NCBI GenBank assembly: GCA_944320465.1
Contig: CALUHO010000035.1
Coordinates: forward strand, 1-34,824
Origin: an uncultured Bacteroidales bacterium
GTDB lineage: Bacteria; Bacteroidota; Bacteroidia; Bacteroidales; P3
Length of the DNA: 34,824 nucleotides
Direction of reading: 5' to 3'
Shown: positions 7,843-15,310 of the stretch, piece after piece
Numbering within the stretch: position 1 is the first letter of the stretch
How the letters are laid out: each line of letters opens with the position of its first letter
Notes under the pieces: model-generated
Database searches by the model: none
The model's input: only the letters and a program-made list of their open reading frames with translations
Told to the model about the DNA's origin: nothing
Position numbers and translations under genes: made by a program

Positions 7843-9414
7843 ATGAGAAACGATATCGCAAATCAAAAGAAAAAGACCGTAAGGGCAGCTTTGGCTGACA
7901 ATGTGTTCCTAGATCAGGGCAAGCTGCCGCCCCAGGCTGTGGAAGTGGAGCAAGCCGTTTTAGGAGCTATGATGATAGATGCCTCTGCCGTGACGGAGGC
8001 TATCGATGTGCTGAGGCCCGAATATTTTTACAAGCCGGAGCATAAGGTCATCTATGGGGCTATAGCCTCTCTTTTTGAAAAATCCCAGGCCATCGATATC
8101 ATGACCGTGGCCAATGAACTCAAGAAGAACGGGGAGCTGGAAGTGGCGGGAGGTGCGTATTATGTAGCCACGTTGACAAACAAGGTGGCATCGGCCGCTC
8201 ATATAGAGGAACATGCCAAGATTGTCCAGCAGAAATATATCCAGCGGGAATTGATTCGGGTTGGATCCGAGATGACCAAGGCGGCATACGAGGATTCTTC
8301 GGATCCTCTGGAACTTTTGGATGAAGCTGAATCCAAGCTTCTGACGATAGGGGAGAACAATTTCCGGAGCGATTACACCGATATGCATCTGCTAGTGAAA
8401 GAGGCGATATCAGAAGTGGAGGCGGTTTCCAAGCAGACGGACAAACTCAGCGGGGTTCCTTCCGGATTCCCGGAATTGGACAGGCTGACCAGCGGATGGC
8501 AGAAAGGTACTCTTTTGATCTTGGCGGCTCGTCCCGGGATGGGCAAGACCGCATTCGCCTTGACGATGGCTCGTAATATAGCGGTGGATTTCAAGAAGCC
8601 GGTAGCGGTATTTTCCCTTGAAATGTCTTCCATCGAGTTGGTGACTCGTCTGATTTCGAGCGAGACCCGGATTCCGGGCAAGAAGCTCAAGCAAGGTAAC
8701 CTTGAGCCGTTTGAATGGGAATGGCTCAACAGCAAGGTGGGTCCGTTGTCCGATGCACCCTTGTATATAGATGATACGCCGGCTTTGACGATGTTTGAAC
8801 TCAGGGCTAAATGCCGTCGTTTGAAGCAACAGCATGATATTCAGATGGTATTTGTGGATTATTTGCAGCTGATGCGGGGCGGGGATGCCTATAAGGGGAA
8901 CCGGGAACAGGAAATAAGCCAGATTTCGCGGCAGCTCAAGGGGTTGGCCAAGGAATTGAAAATTCCCATACTGGCACTTTCGCAATTGAGCCGTGCCGTG
9001 GAGACCCGTGGCGGGGACAAGAAGCCGCAATTGTCGGACTTGCGTGAATCAGGAGCCATCGAGCAGGATGCGGATATGGTCATGTTCATTTACAGGCCTG
9101 ACTATTACGGACTCAATGCTACTGAAGACATGGTGGAAGGCGAAGCCCAGTTGCTTATCGAGAAGCATCGTAGCGGTTCTACGGGGATGGTCAAGTTGCG
9201 TTTTGTCAAGGAGTTTGCTCGTTTTGAAAACATAGGAATCCCGGAATCGGGTGATATCCCGGCCTCTTCTTACGGCCAGCTTCCGCCCAATACGAGTTTT
9301 GATACGCAAAACGGTACCTCGGTGGTGACTTTTTCTTCATCTATCAATAACGATATTCCCGAAGACAACGGCGAACCCAATTTCATGCTGCGTCCTCCGC
9401 GTTACAGATGGTAG
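7843..9414 (+). CDS. dnaB: Replicative DNA helicase DnaB
   Basis: A 523-residue hexameric 5'-3' helicase that unwinds the replication fork. The start at 7843 (MRNDIANQKKK) is preferred over a GTG at 7780 because DnaB proteins begin shortly before the PPQAVEVEQAVLGAMM segment and a -7 box lies between the two. The N-terminal DnaB domain covers about residues 25-130. The RecA-type C-domain includes Walker A ARPGMGKTAF (Lys235), Walker B-like VFVDYLQLM, the LSQLSRAVETR segment, and DLRESGAIEQDADMVMFIYR with an arginine-finger region. A Ser/Asn-rich tail of about 50 residues is extra. No intein is present. The upstream DnaA boxes suggest DnaA control or a nearby origin. Confidence 0.96.
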   Translation: MRNDIANQKKKTVRAALADNVFLDQGKLPPQAVEVEQAVLGAMMIDASAVTEAIDVLRPEYFYKPEHKVIYGAIASLFEKSQAIDIMTVANELKKNGELEVAGGAYYVATLTNKVASAAHIEEHAKIVQQKYIQRELIRVGSEMTKAAYEDSSDPLELLDEAESKLLTIGENNFRSDYTDMHLLVKEAISEVEAVSKQTDKLSGVPSGFPELDRLTSGWQKGTLLILAARPGMGKTAFALTMARNIAVDFKKPVAVFSLEMSSIELVTRLISSETRIPGKKLKQGNLEPFEWEWLNSKVGPLSDAPLYIDDTPALTMFELRAKCRRLKQQHDIQMVFVDYLQLMRGGDAYKGNREQEISQISRQLKGLAKELKIPILALSQLSRAVETRGGDKKPQLSDLRESGAIEQDADMVMFIYRPDYYGLNATEDMVEGEAQLLIEKHRSGSTGMVKLRFVKEFARFENIGIPESGDIPASSYGQLPPNTSFDTQNGTSVVTFSSSINNDIPEDNGEPNFMLRPPRYRW

Positions 9415-9476
9415 GAGAGTTCCGTTATGTCCGGAAATATGGTATGGCAAGCGTGCAATAGGTAAAACAAGGATCC

Positions 9477-10745
9477 ATGCGAATATATTGTGTTTATTTG
9501 CTTGTTTTTTGCTTTTGGGTTTTGTCCCCATTGAAGGCTGCGCAGTTGCTGGTCCCGATGGATAAAAGTCAATCCAACCATCTTAAAGCCTATGGGATTG
9601 CCTATTGGGTCTTGCAGCATGGCGGGGAAATCAGCTGGCTTCTCAATTATCGGGGCGGGAGTTTCCTCTTGCCTTATAGTACGGAGATAGAGAGCGAATG
9701 TGTGCTTAGGAATGTGACAGCCGAAGTCTTGTCCGATGCCCGGGTCAATGCTATCCGGTATGAAATCGGCGATGCGGCAGCCAATATGGACGAGGTGCCT
9801 TTGCAAAAGGCTCCCCGGATAGCCGTGTATTCTCCCAAAAACAAATTGCCTTGGGACGATGCTGTGACCTTGGTGCTCACCTATGCGGAAATTCCTTACG
9901 ATGTGGTGTACGATGACGAAGTCCTTTCTGGTATTTTGCCTTCTTATGATTGGTTGCATCTGCACCATGAGGATTTTACTGGGCAGTATGGCAAATTCTG
10001 GGCATCTTACCGGAATCAAGCTTGGTACAAGGAAGATGTGGCCAAGCAGGAGGAGACTGCCGCCAGGTACGGTTTTGCGAAAGTTTCCCAATTGAAGTTG
10101 GCTGTGGCGCAGAAAATACGGGATTTCGTGATGGGAGGAGGGTTCCTGTTTGCGATGTGTTCGGCACCGGACAGCTACGATGTGGCTTTGGCGGCCGAAG
10201 GAGTGGATATATGCGCCACGCCTTTCGATGGCGATCCGATGCAGCCCGATGCCCAGCAACGGCTCGATTTTTCCAAGACTTTTGCTTTTACCGGTTTCAG
10301 GATTGTAACCGATCCTGCGGTTTACGAGATTTCCGATATCGATGTGACATTGACTCGGCCCAAGACATTGAATGCACAGAACGATTTCTTCAAATTGTTC
10401 GACTTTTCAGCAAAATGGGATTGGATTCCTGCCATGCTATGCCAGAACCACGAACGCTTGATACATGGTTTCACAGGGCAGACTACGGCTTTCCGTACCG
10501 GTCTGCTCAAACCAAGCGTGGTGATTCTTGGCCAGAACGAATCAATCGGGGAGGCTCGTTATATCCATGGCACATACGGCAAAGGCACATGGACTTTCCT
10601 TGGCGGGCATGATCCTGAAGACTACCATCATTATGTGGGAGATCCTCCAACAGACTTGAATCTTTATCCCCATTCGCCAGGTTACCGTTTGATTTTGAAT
10701 AATATTTTGTTTCCGGCGGCTAAGAAGGAAAAGCACAAGACATAA
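9477..10745 (+). CDS. Conserved exported Bacteroidota protein of unknown function
   Basis: A 422-residue protein with a signal peptide (MRIYCVYLLVFCFWVLSPLKA, cleavage near residue 21). AAGGA lies just before the ATG. It contains alternating beta-alpha segments and blocks resembling a class I glutamine-amidotransferase-like fold: PYDVVYDDEVL, YDWLHLHHEDFTGQYG, FVMGGGFLFAMCSAPDSYDVAL and a C-terminal GKGTWTFLGGHDPEDYHH. I recall such proteins in Bacteroidota labelled asparagine synthetase B, but there is no asparagine-synthetase domain here and I would not use that name. The His-rich motifs suggest metal or ligand binding, which is inference. It follows dnaB by 62 bases without a visible promoter, so read-through is possible. 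Its stop codon directly abuts the tandem repeat of family C. Confidence 0.6.
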   Translation: MRIYCVYLLVFCFWVLSPLKAAQLLVPMDKSQSNHLKAYGIAYWVLQHGGEISWLLNYRGGSFLLPYSTEIESECVLRNVTAEVLSDARVNAIRYEIGDAAANMDEVPLQKAPRIAVYSPKNKLPWDDAVTLVLTYAEIPYDVVYDDEVLSGILPSYDWLHLHHEDFTGQYGKFWASYRNQAWYKEDVAKQEETAARYGFAKVSQLKLAVAQKIRDFVMGGGFLFAMCSAPDSYDVALAAEGVDICATPFDGDPMQPDAQQRLDFSKTFAFTGFRIVTDPAVYEISDIDVTLTRPKTLNAQNDFFKLFDFSAKWDWIPAMLCQNHERLIHGFTGQTTAFRTGLLKPSVVILGQNESIGEARYIHGTYGKGTWTFLGGHDPEDYHHYVGDPPTDLNLYPHSPGYRLILNNILFPAAKKEKHKT

Positions 10746-11033
10746 AAAAAACGATTTATAGCGGCATCTGCTTCGTTGCGCGAGGGATTCGAAAATGCTC
10801 ACGTACGAAAGTACGCTCCGCTTTTCTCACCCTCGCGACACCTCGCATCTGCTCGCTATAAATCGTTTTTTGAAGAGAGGGGTAAGAAGCGGCATCTGCT
10901 TCGTTGCGCGAGGGATTCGAAAATGCTCACGTACGAAAGTACGCTCCGCTTTTCTCACCCTCGCGACACCTCGCATCTGCTCGCTATAAATCGTTTTTTG
11001 AAGAGAGGGGTAAGAAGCGGCATCCGCTTCGTG
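10746..11033. repeat. Family C: 128-bp tandem repeat with long inverted ends
   Basis: Units begin at 10761, 10889 and 11017 (GCGGCATCTGCTTCG and variants), an exact spacing of 128 bases: two full units and a 17-base start of a third. The 18-base arm at 10746-10763 (AAAAAACGATTTATAGCG) is the reverse complement of 10854-10871, and the second arm recurs in the next unit, so each unit can fold as a long hairpin. Inside is a perfect small hairpin, CGTAC-GAAA-GTACG. The element starts at the stop codon of the preceding gene and could act as a transcript end. The period is not a multiple of three and open frames across it are artefacts. A decayed relative lies near 31437-31505. Confidence 0.85.
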
Positions 11034-11072
11034 TGTTCGGTTGCCGAAGTCCTTATGGGATTGGCTGGAAAC

Positions 11073-11100
11073 AAAAAAAGCGGTTCGTCAGAACCGCTTT
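11073..11100 (-). terminator. Rho-independent terminator of the ferredoxin gene
   Basis: Read on the minus strand, AAAGCGGTTC, a TGAC loop and GAACCGCTTT form a perfect 10-bp stem followed directly by further T residues. It lies about 20 bases after the ferredoxin stop codon. Confidence 0.85.
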
Positions 11101-11119
11101 CCTTATACCTTGCTATTGA

Positions 11120-11290
11120 TTATTCAGCAGGGGCGATAGCCTCGTTAGGGCAAACCGAAGCGCATGTACCGCAATCCGTGCATTGATCGGGGTCGATGGA
11201 GTAGATGTCACCGGCACTGATAGCGCCAACAGGGCATTCATCAATGCAAGAGCCGCAAGCTACGCAGCTGTCAGAAATTTTGTAAGCCAT
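11120..11290 (-). CDS. Small 2[4Fe-4S] bacterial-type ferredoxin
   Basis: A 56-residue electron carrier read from the minus strand, beginning MAYKISDSCVACG. It has two complete cluster motifs: Cys9-x2-Cys12-x2-Cys15-x3-Cys19-Pro and Cys37-x2-Cys40-x2-Cys43-x3-Cys47-Pro. These are the clostridial-type spacing, and the length equals that of classical 2[4Fe-4S] ferredoxins. It probably serves low-potential soluble electron transfer, for example with pyruvate:ferredoxin oxidoreductase or hydrogenase, but no partner is encoded here. It is a self-contained transcription unit with a perfect promoter at 11380-11410, a leader of about 80 bases and a strong terminator at 11073-11100, which suggests high expression. 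It is too short to appear in many gene-length cutoffs. Confidence 0.95.
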   Translation of the reverse strand: MAYKISDSCVACGSCIDECPVGAISAGDIYSIDPDQCTDCGTCASVCPNEAIAPAE

Positions 11291-11379
11291 TGTTGTAGAG
11301 TTTTTAAGGTTTTGAAATATGAGGGTTTTCCGTGTATTCCGTTGAAATCAACGGAGCGAAAACGCCCGTTAGGGTGCTG

Positions 11380-11410
11380 CAAATGTAGGAAAACAAAATG
11401 AGTTGGCAAA
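11380..11410 (-). promoter_or_regulatory. Bacteroidota sigma-A promoter of the ferredoxin gene
   Basis: On the minus strand, TTTG (11410-11407), a 19-base spacer and TACATTTG (11387-11380) match the Bacteroidota consensus exactly. The start site is expected near 11375, giving a leader of roughly 80 bases that contains a small hairpin, CCGTTGA/TCAACGG, around 11340-11355. Confidence 0.85.
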
Positions 11411-11497
11411 TATTATGCTTTGGTTTTATGCACATGGCCAAGTTGAAAGAATCCATGCAGGCATTATGGAACATGGTGTTTTGACTGCTATTTTTGT

Positions 11498-11700
11498 TTG
11501 AATCCAAATCGGTCATTAGGCTTTGGGTGGATTGTTCGCTTGTGCCATGGAGAATGATCCTCGCATAGCTGGAGGGTATCGGGCAGTTTCGAGGCGTAGC
11601 GAGGAGCAAGATGCAGACAGGAACGGGCAAGATGCCCAAAAGAGCGTTATCCCGGGATTGGAAAACAGCCTCGGTGCGTATAATGACCAATTTTGGTAAA
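11498..11700 (-). repeat. Diverged full-length family A element
   Basis: This 203-base element has the same length as the copy at 31576-31778 but opposite orientation. Its ends are CCAAATCGGTCATTAG on the left and ATAATGACCAATTTTGG on the right. Inner landmarks shared with the other copies include CTTTGGG next to one end, GAGGCGTAGCGAG and GGGCAAGATGCCC. It has diverged clearly more than the others. The surrounding gap 11411-11816 holds nothing else recognisable beyond a possible weak promoter before the next gene. Confidence 0.75.
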
Positions 11701-11816
11701 AGGCGTGTGTCTTTATTATACACGTTTTAAGGCTTTAAGTGTGCATTCGCTTTGAGGGCCTTGATTCCGCGATAAGATGCTTGCATGGTTGAAGTCAGGA
11801 AGATAGAACCAAAGTC

Positions 11817-12785
11817 ATGATGAAGTTAGCTTTGATAGCATTGCCTTCGGAAATCAGGGTCTTTGCCCGTTGCCTTTCCCGGATAAGGGAAATAGACTGG
11901 GTGGGTTTTGGTGGATACGCATGCACAGTGCCTTATATTTCTTTGGGGCAAGGTCCGGAATCCGAGAAAAAAGTTAGATATTACGCCTCGGTAGATAAAT
12001 TGACGGATGCAGCGGATGTTTTGTTGGTGGCTGGTCGTCAAGAAGATCGTTTTAGATATGTGTCCAAGGCATTGCGCAAAGGGAAGCCAGTATGGGCTAT
12101 AGGACCGGTCGGCCGAACCTGGGAAGAGACAGCCAAGCTGGCCTCTTTGGCACAGGAGGCTTGTGTCTGCAACCAGGCTGCCCATCTGGCGCGGGAGTCC
12201 GGGCTTGTTCAGGCAGTATTGCCTTATATGACAGGAGTTCGTTTGGTACGTGCGGAAGCTTTCTGTCCACCTTTTTCCCGGCTTAATGCTGATTGGGAAA
12301 ATCGCTTGCTTTTTCCAGCTTTTGACAGGCTTTTGGCCGTGAGCGGTTCCTCTGTTCGAAAAACGAGAGTCCGCAGTACGGCTTGCATGGGGTATGCGCA
12401 GGCGGGAGCGGTGGTGGATATGGAATTCATGTCGGGGGCGGAAGCTTTTCTTTGGGTGAACAGGGTAGCTGAACGGCATAGGTTTTATGTGGCTGCCATG
12501 TCGCCGATCCGGATAACAGGTATGGATTTCTTATCGGGAAAGATAGAATTGCGGGAAGTTCCTCCAGCGGCGGATGGCTCGGCATATATTTCTCGATCAG
12601 GTCCCTGCCGGGTTCCGGTCAACAGCTTTTTCCCTGAGATTAAGCCGGTACGGCCATTGTTGAATAGCATACAGGCTTTTGTTGATGCAGTAAGTGCCGG
12701 AAGCCGTTCCCGGTTCGGCTTTTTGCAAAGCAGTGAAGTGCAAGAACGTTTTACCCAGTTAAAAAGGATGCTGTATGCTTCGTGA
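11817..12785 (+). CDS. Degenerate Gfo/Idh/MocA-like protein (uncertain)
   Basis: A 322-residue cytoplasmic protein with two adjacent ATGs (11817 and 11820). The pattern ADVLLVAGRQEDRFRYVSKALRKG, then KPVWAIGPVGRTWEE and a helix, resembles the middle of the nucleotide-binding domain of Gfo/Idh/MocA oxidoreductases, where a residue pair such as EKP normally sits. The glycine-rich GxGxxG dinucleotide loop and the EKP lysine are missing, so catalysis by the usual route is doubtful. The rest includes a mixed alpha/beta region with no motif I recognise. It overlaps the next gene by 11 bases, so translation with the sugar transferase is probably coupled. A role in surface polysaccharide or lipid-linked sugar metabolism is inferred from that neighbour only. 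Confidence 0.4.
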   Translation: MMKLALIALPSEIRVFARCLSRIREIDWVGFGGYACTVPYISLGQGPESEKKVRYYASVDKLTDAADVLLVAGRQEDRFRYVSKALRKGKPVWAIGPVGRTWEETAKLASLAQEACVCNQAAHLARESGLVQAVLPYMTGVRLVRAEAFCPPFSRLNADWENRLLFPAFDRLLAVSGSSVRKTRVRSTACMGYAQAGAVVDMEFMSGAEAFLWVNRVAERHRFYVAAMSPIRITGMDFLSGKIELREVPPAADGSAYISRSGPCRVPVNSFFPEIKPVRPLLNSIQAFVDAVSAGSRSRFGFLQSSEVQERFTQLKRMLYAS

Positions 12786-13767
12786 CTTGTTCAAAGTAAA
12801 CCACCTTGTCAGGAATGCCATTTTTGTTGGCCGTGGAGAGGAAGTGGAAAAGGTATTCGCTGAGTTTGCAAAGTTCGGGAATCCTGATAGTACCCTTGTT
12901 CTCTTGTGCGATTGGAGCGATTTTGCGCCGGGCCGGTATGCTGCGTTGAAAAAGAAGCTTTCCGTCGTCAAGGATTTTACGTATGATTTTTTTGTATTTC
13001 CTGAAAACAGCACGGAAGAAGAACAGGCCGGTTTTTTCCGTTGCTTGGCTACATTGCGTGCCTATCGTGTGCGTTGGAAAGCCCCGGCCAGCTTGGCGGA
13101 AGGCTCGGCTGCATGGATGAAAGAGTACCTGGTTGATTGTTTTGACTTGGATTTTTATTTGATATTCCATGAATCTTTTGGCATGGCTCGGGCTTTTGTG
13201 AAGAGAGGATTCGATATGGTCTGTTCTTTTTTAGGTTTATTGCTGTTGATTCCATTCTTTGCCTATTGCGCAATCCGGATCAAGCTGGATTCCGCCGGTC
13301 CCGTTTTCTATAGCCAGGAAAGAATTGGGAGGAAAGGCAAAAAATTCAGGATATATAAGTTCCGATCCATGAGACTGGGAGCCGAGGAAGATACCCCTCG
13401 GCTGGCTACCGAAAACGATAAGCGGGTTACGCCTTGGGGCCGTATTATGCGCCGGTACAGGATTGATGAGCTGCCTCAGTTATGGAATGTCCTGAAAGGG
13501 GATATGTCTTTTATAGGCTATCGTCCTGAAAGGGAATATTATATAAAACAGATTAGGGAGAGGGTCCCTTTTTATTCTTTGCTGTATTCCATTCGACCGG
13601 GCATCAGTTCCCAAGGCATGGTGAAGTTCGGCTATGCGGAGAATGTAGACGAGATGGTGGATCGTTTGGGAGAAGATATGGATTATCTGTACTTTTGTTC
13701 ACTGAAAAAAGATTGCAAGTTGATAGCAGATACGTTGCGGGTGGTTTTTCATGGTGAAGGCAAATGA
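12775..13767 (+). CDS. Polyprenyl-phosphate sugar-1-phosphate transferase (bacterial sugar transferase family)
   Basis: A 330-residue protein. The C-terminal 195 residues are a bacterial sugar transferase domain: one hydrophobic membrane segment at about residues 145-168 (FDMVCSFLGLLLLIPFFAYC), then ERIGRKGKKFRIYKFRSM, DELPQLWNVLKGDMSFIGYR (with the catalytic-type Asp-Glu) and IRPGISSQGMVKFGYA. This family transfers a sugar-1-phosphate to undecaprenyl phosphate to start glycan or glycoprotein assembly. The N-terminal 135 residues look like a diverged Rossmann-type domain (VRNAIFVGRGEEVEKVFAEF), comparable to the cytosolic domain of WbaP/WcaJ proteins but without their four preceding membrane helices. 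The ATG overlaps the end of the upstream gene. No glycosyltransferases follow, so this initiator is separated from any capsule cluster. Confidence 0.85.
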   Translation: MLRDLFKVNHLVRNAIFVGRGEEVEKVFAEFAKFGNPDSTLVLLCDWSDFAPGRYAALKKKLSVVKDFTYDFFVFPENSTEEEQAGFFRCLATLRAYRVRWKAPASLAEGSAAWMKEYLVDCFDLDFYLIFHESFGMARAFVKRGFDMVCSFLGLLLLIPFFAYCAIRIKLDSAGPVFYSQERIGRKGKKFRIYKFRSMRLGAEEDTPRLATENDKRVTPWGRIMRRYRIDELPQLWNVLKGDMSFIGYRPEREYYIKQIRERVPFYSLLYSIRPGISSQGMVKFGYAENVDEMVDRLGEDMDYLYFCSLKKDCKLIADTLRVVFHGEGK

Positions 13768-13815
13768 GAGCGAATCCGCGGTAAAGGATAAGATTGGTGG
13801 ATGAGGTTTTGAGAA

Positions 13816-14475
13816 ATGGAAGATACATACAGGCATAAGGGCATGCGCCGCAAAATGGTGGAGAATCTGAGGAAGATGGGCATCGCTAGCGATGAAGTTC
13901 TGAAAGCTATGGGCGAAATCCCGAGGCATTTGTTCATCGATTCGGTATTCGATTCCCAGGCATATCAGGACAAGGCGTTTTCAATAGGAGAGGATCAGAC
14001 GATTTCCCATCCTTCAACGGTGGCCCAGCAAAGTACGTTGCTGGAAGTTTTTCCTGGCGCCAAGGTATTGGAGGTAGGGACTGGGTCAGGGTATCAGGCT
14101 TATGTCTTGGATCAGCTTAAGGCAGAGGTGTATTCGATAGAACGGCAAAAGAGCTTGTATTTGAAAACCAAGGCATTGTTGTCCGGATTCAGAAGCAGGG
14201 TCCGGTGTTTTTACGGGGATGGTTACCAAGGGTTGCCGCAATTCGCCCCTTTTGACCGTATTCTGGTCACCTGCGGAGCGGCTGCGATGCCTATGGATTT
14301 GTTGCCGCAACTCAAAATAGGCGGTATTATGGTGATTCCATTGGGATCGCCCAAACAAGTGATGACCAAAATCATACGCAAGACTGAAACGGATTTGGAA
14401 GTGAGCCGTCATGGAAATTGCCATTTCGTGCCGATGTTGCCGGAAAAGACAGGGGAGAGACAACATGTTTCTTGA
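13816..14475 (+). CDS. pcm: Protein-L-isoaspartate O-methyltransferase
   Basis: A 219-residue S-adenosylmethionine-dependent repair enzyme that methylates isoaspartyl residues in aged proteins. The family signatures are visible: IPRHLFIDSVFDSQAY, AFSIGEDQTISHPSTVAQQ, the SAM-binding motif VLEVGTGSGYQAYVL, a FDRILVTCGA segment and LKIGGIMVIPLG. Length and order match the family. The gene lies 48 bases after the sugar transferase and its last codons overlap birA by 11 bases, so the four genes from 11817 form a probable operon. Confidence 0.92.
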   Translation: MEDTYRHKGMRRKMVENLRKMGIASDEVLKAMGEIPRHLFIDSVFDSQAYQDKAFSIGEDQTISHPSTVAQQSTLLEVFPGAKVLEVGTGSGYQAYVLDQLKAEVYSIERQKSLYLKTKALLSGFRSRVRCFYGDGYQGLPQFAPFDRILVTCGAAAMPMDLLPQLKIGGIMVIPLGSPKQVMTKIIRKTETDLEVSRHGNCHFVPMLPEKTGERQHVS

Positions 14476-15310
14476 TGCGTATTATTGTCCGCAAACGTTT
14501 TGTTCAACTCAGGATTTGGCTCAATCTTGGATGCGGGCATCGAGAGGGGACTTCAAGCCTCTTGCCAAAAGCAAGTTTTCTCGGATTCTTGTCCACGGGG
14601 GGGGGAAAGGAAGCGCTGTCTATGGGGAAATGGCTGTCTTTTATACTTTTTCCCAGCAAAAAGGGCGAGGGCAATCAGGAAATGTCTGGTTTTGCGGTGA
14701 CGGGGCCAATATTGCGATGAGCCTGGCTTTTTGTCCGCCTGATTTGGATGCGGAAGTTCTTTTTTGCCTTGATATGGCATTGAGTTTGGGTGTTTTGCGT
14801 TATGTTCGCCGGATTAACCCTGATAGTTGCCTTAAATGGCCTAACGATGTGTATATTGGTTTGAGGAAGCTGGCTGGCATCTTGGTTGAAACCAGGATTG
14901 AAGGTTGGCGTATTGCGGGCATCTGTTTTGGAATTGGTTTGAATTTGAATCAGTTGCATTTTCCGGATGGACTGCCTAATCCGGTCTCGTTTCGGCAGGT
15001 AGACGGAGTTGTCCGGGATTTGCCTCAAGAAAGTCTGCAACTGGCTATGGATGTAGTGGAATCTTATACCGCATTCATGGATCGGTATGCGAGTCTCGGG
15101 CAGGAAGCAGGGGCTTTGTTCAATTTTTATAAGGCTGAGTATTTGGCAGCCTTGCTATTTTACGGGCAATACCGAGATTACTGCTTCCAGAACCAGAGGA
15201 TTCAGGCTCGAATGGAAGATGTGGACGAAACAGGGCATCTTTGGTTGCGAAACGCGCATGGCAAGCTTTTTTCAGCTGGTATCAAGGAATTGCGATATAT
15301 CCTTCCTTGA
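14465..15310 (+). CDS. birA: Biotin--[acetyl-CoA-carboxylase] ligase with internal poly-G tract
   Basis: A 281-residue biotin protein ligase that activates biotin and attaches it to biotin carboxyl carrier protein. The ATG at 14465 has GGGAG upstream and overlaps the pcm stop; there is no N-terminal helix-turn-helix, so it is a non-repressor type. Motifs: FCSTQDLAQSW, QKGRGQSGNVWF (the biotinyl-AMP loop, with changes from the usual GRGRxGR), LKWPNDVYI, KLAGILVE and ICFGIGLNLN. A stretch of about 25 residues between the STQDLA helix and the loop (around HGGGKGSAVYGEMA) is longer than usual and is encoded across nine consecutive Gs near 14597-14605. The 3' end overlaps the convergent ispE by 29 bases. 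Confidence 0.85.
   Translation: MFLDAYYCPQTFCSTQDLAQSWMRASRGDFKPLAKSKFSRILVHGGGKGSAVYGEMAVFYTFSQQKGRGQSGNVWFCGDGANIAMSLAFCPPDLDAEVLFCLDMALSLGVLRYVRRINPDSCLKWPNDVYIGLRKLAGILVETRIEGWRIAGICFGIGLNLNQLHFPDGLPNPVSFRQVDGVVRDLPQESLQLAMDVVESYTAFMDRYASLGQEAGALFNFYKAEYLAALLFYGQYRDYCFQNQRIQARMEDVDETGHLWLRNAHGKLFSAGIKELRYILP

Noticed and set aside
10746..11033. Possible CRISPR array
   Set aside because: Only two full 128-base units, no short repeat-spacer pattern and no cas genes.
10776..11186. Open frames encoding repeated MREGFENAHVRKYAPLF-type peptides
   Set aside because: They are translations of the 128-bp tandem repeat. The period is not a multiple of three, so the same peptides recur in different frames; this is characteristic of non-coding repeats.
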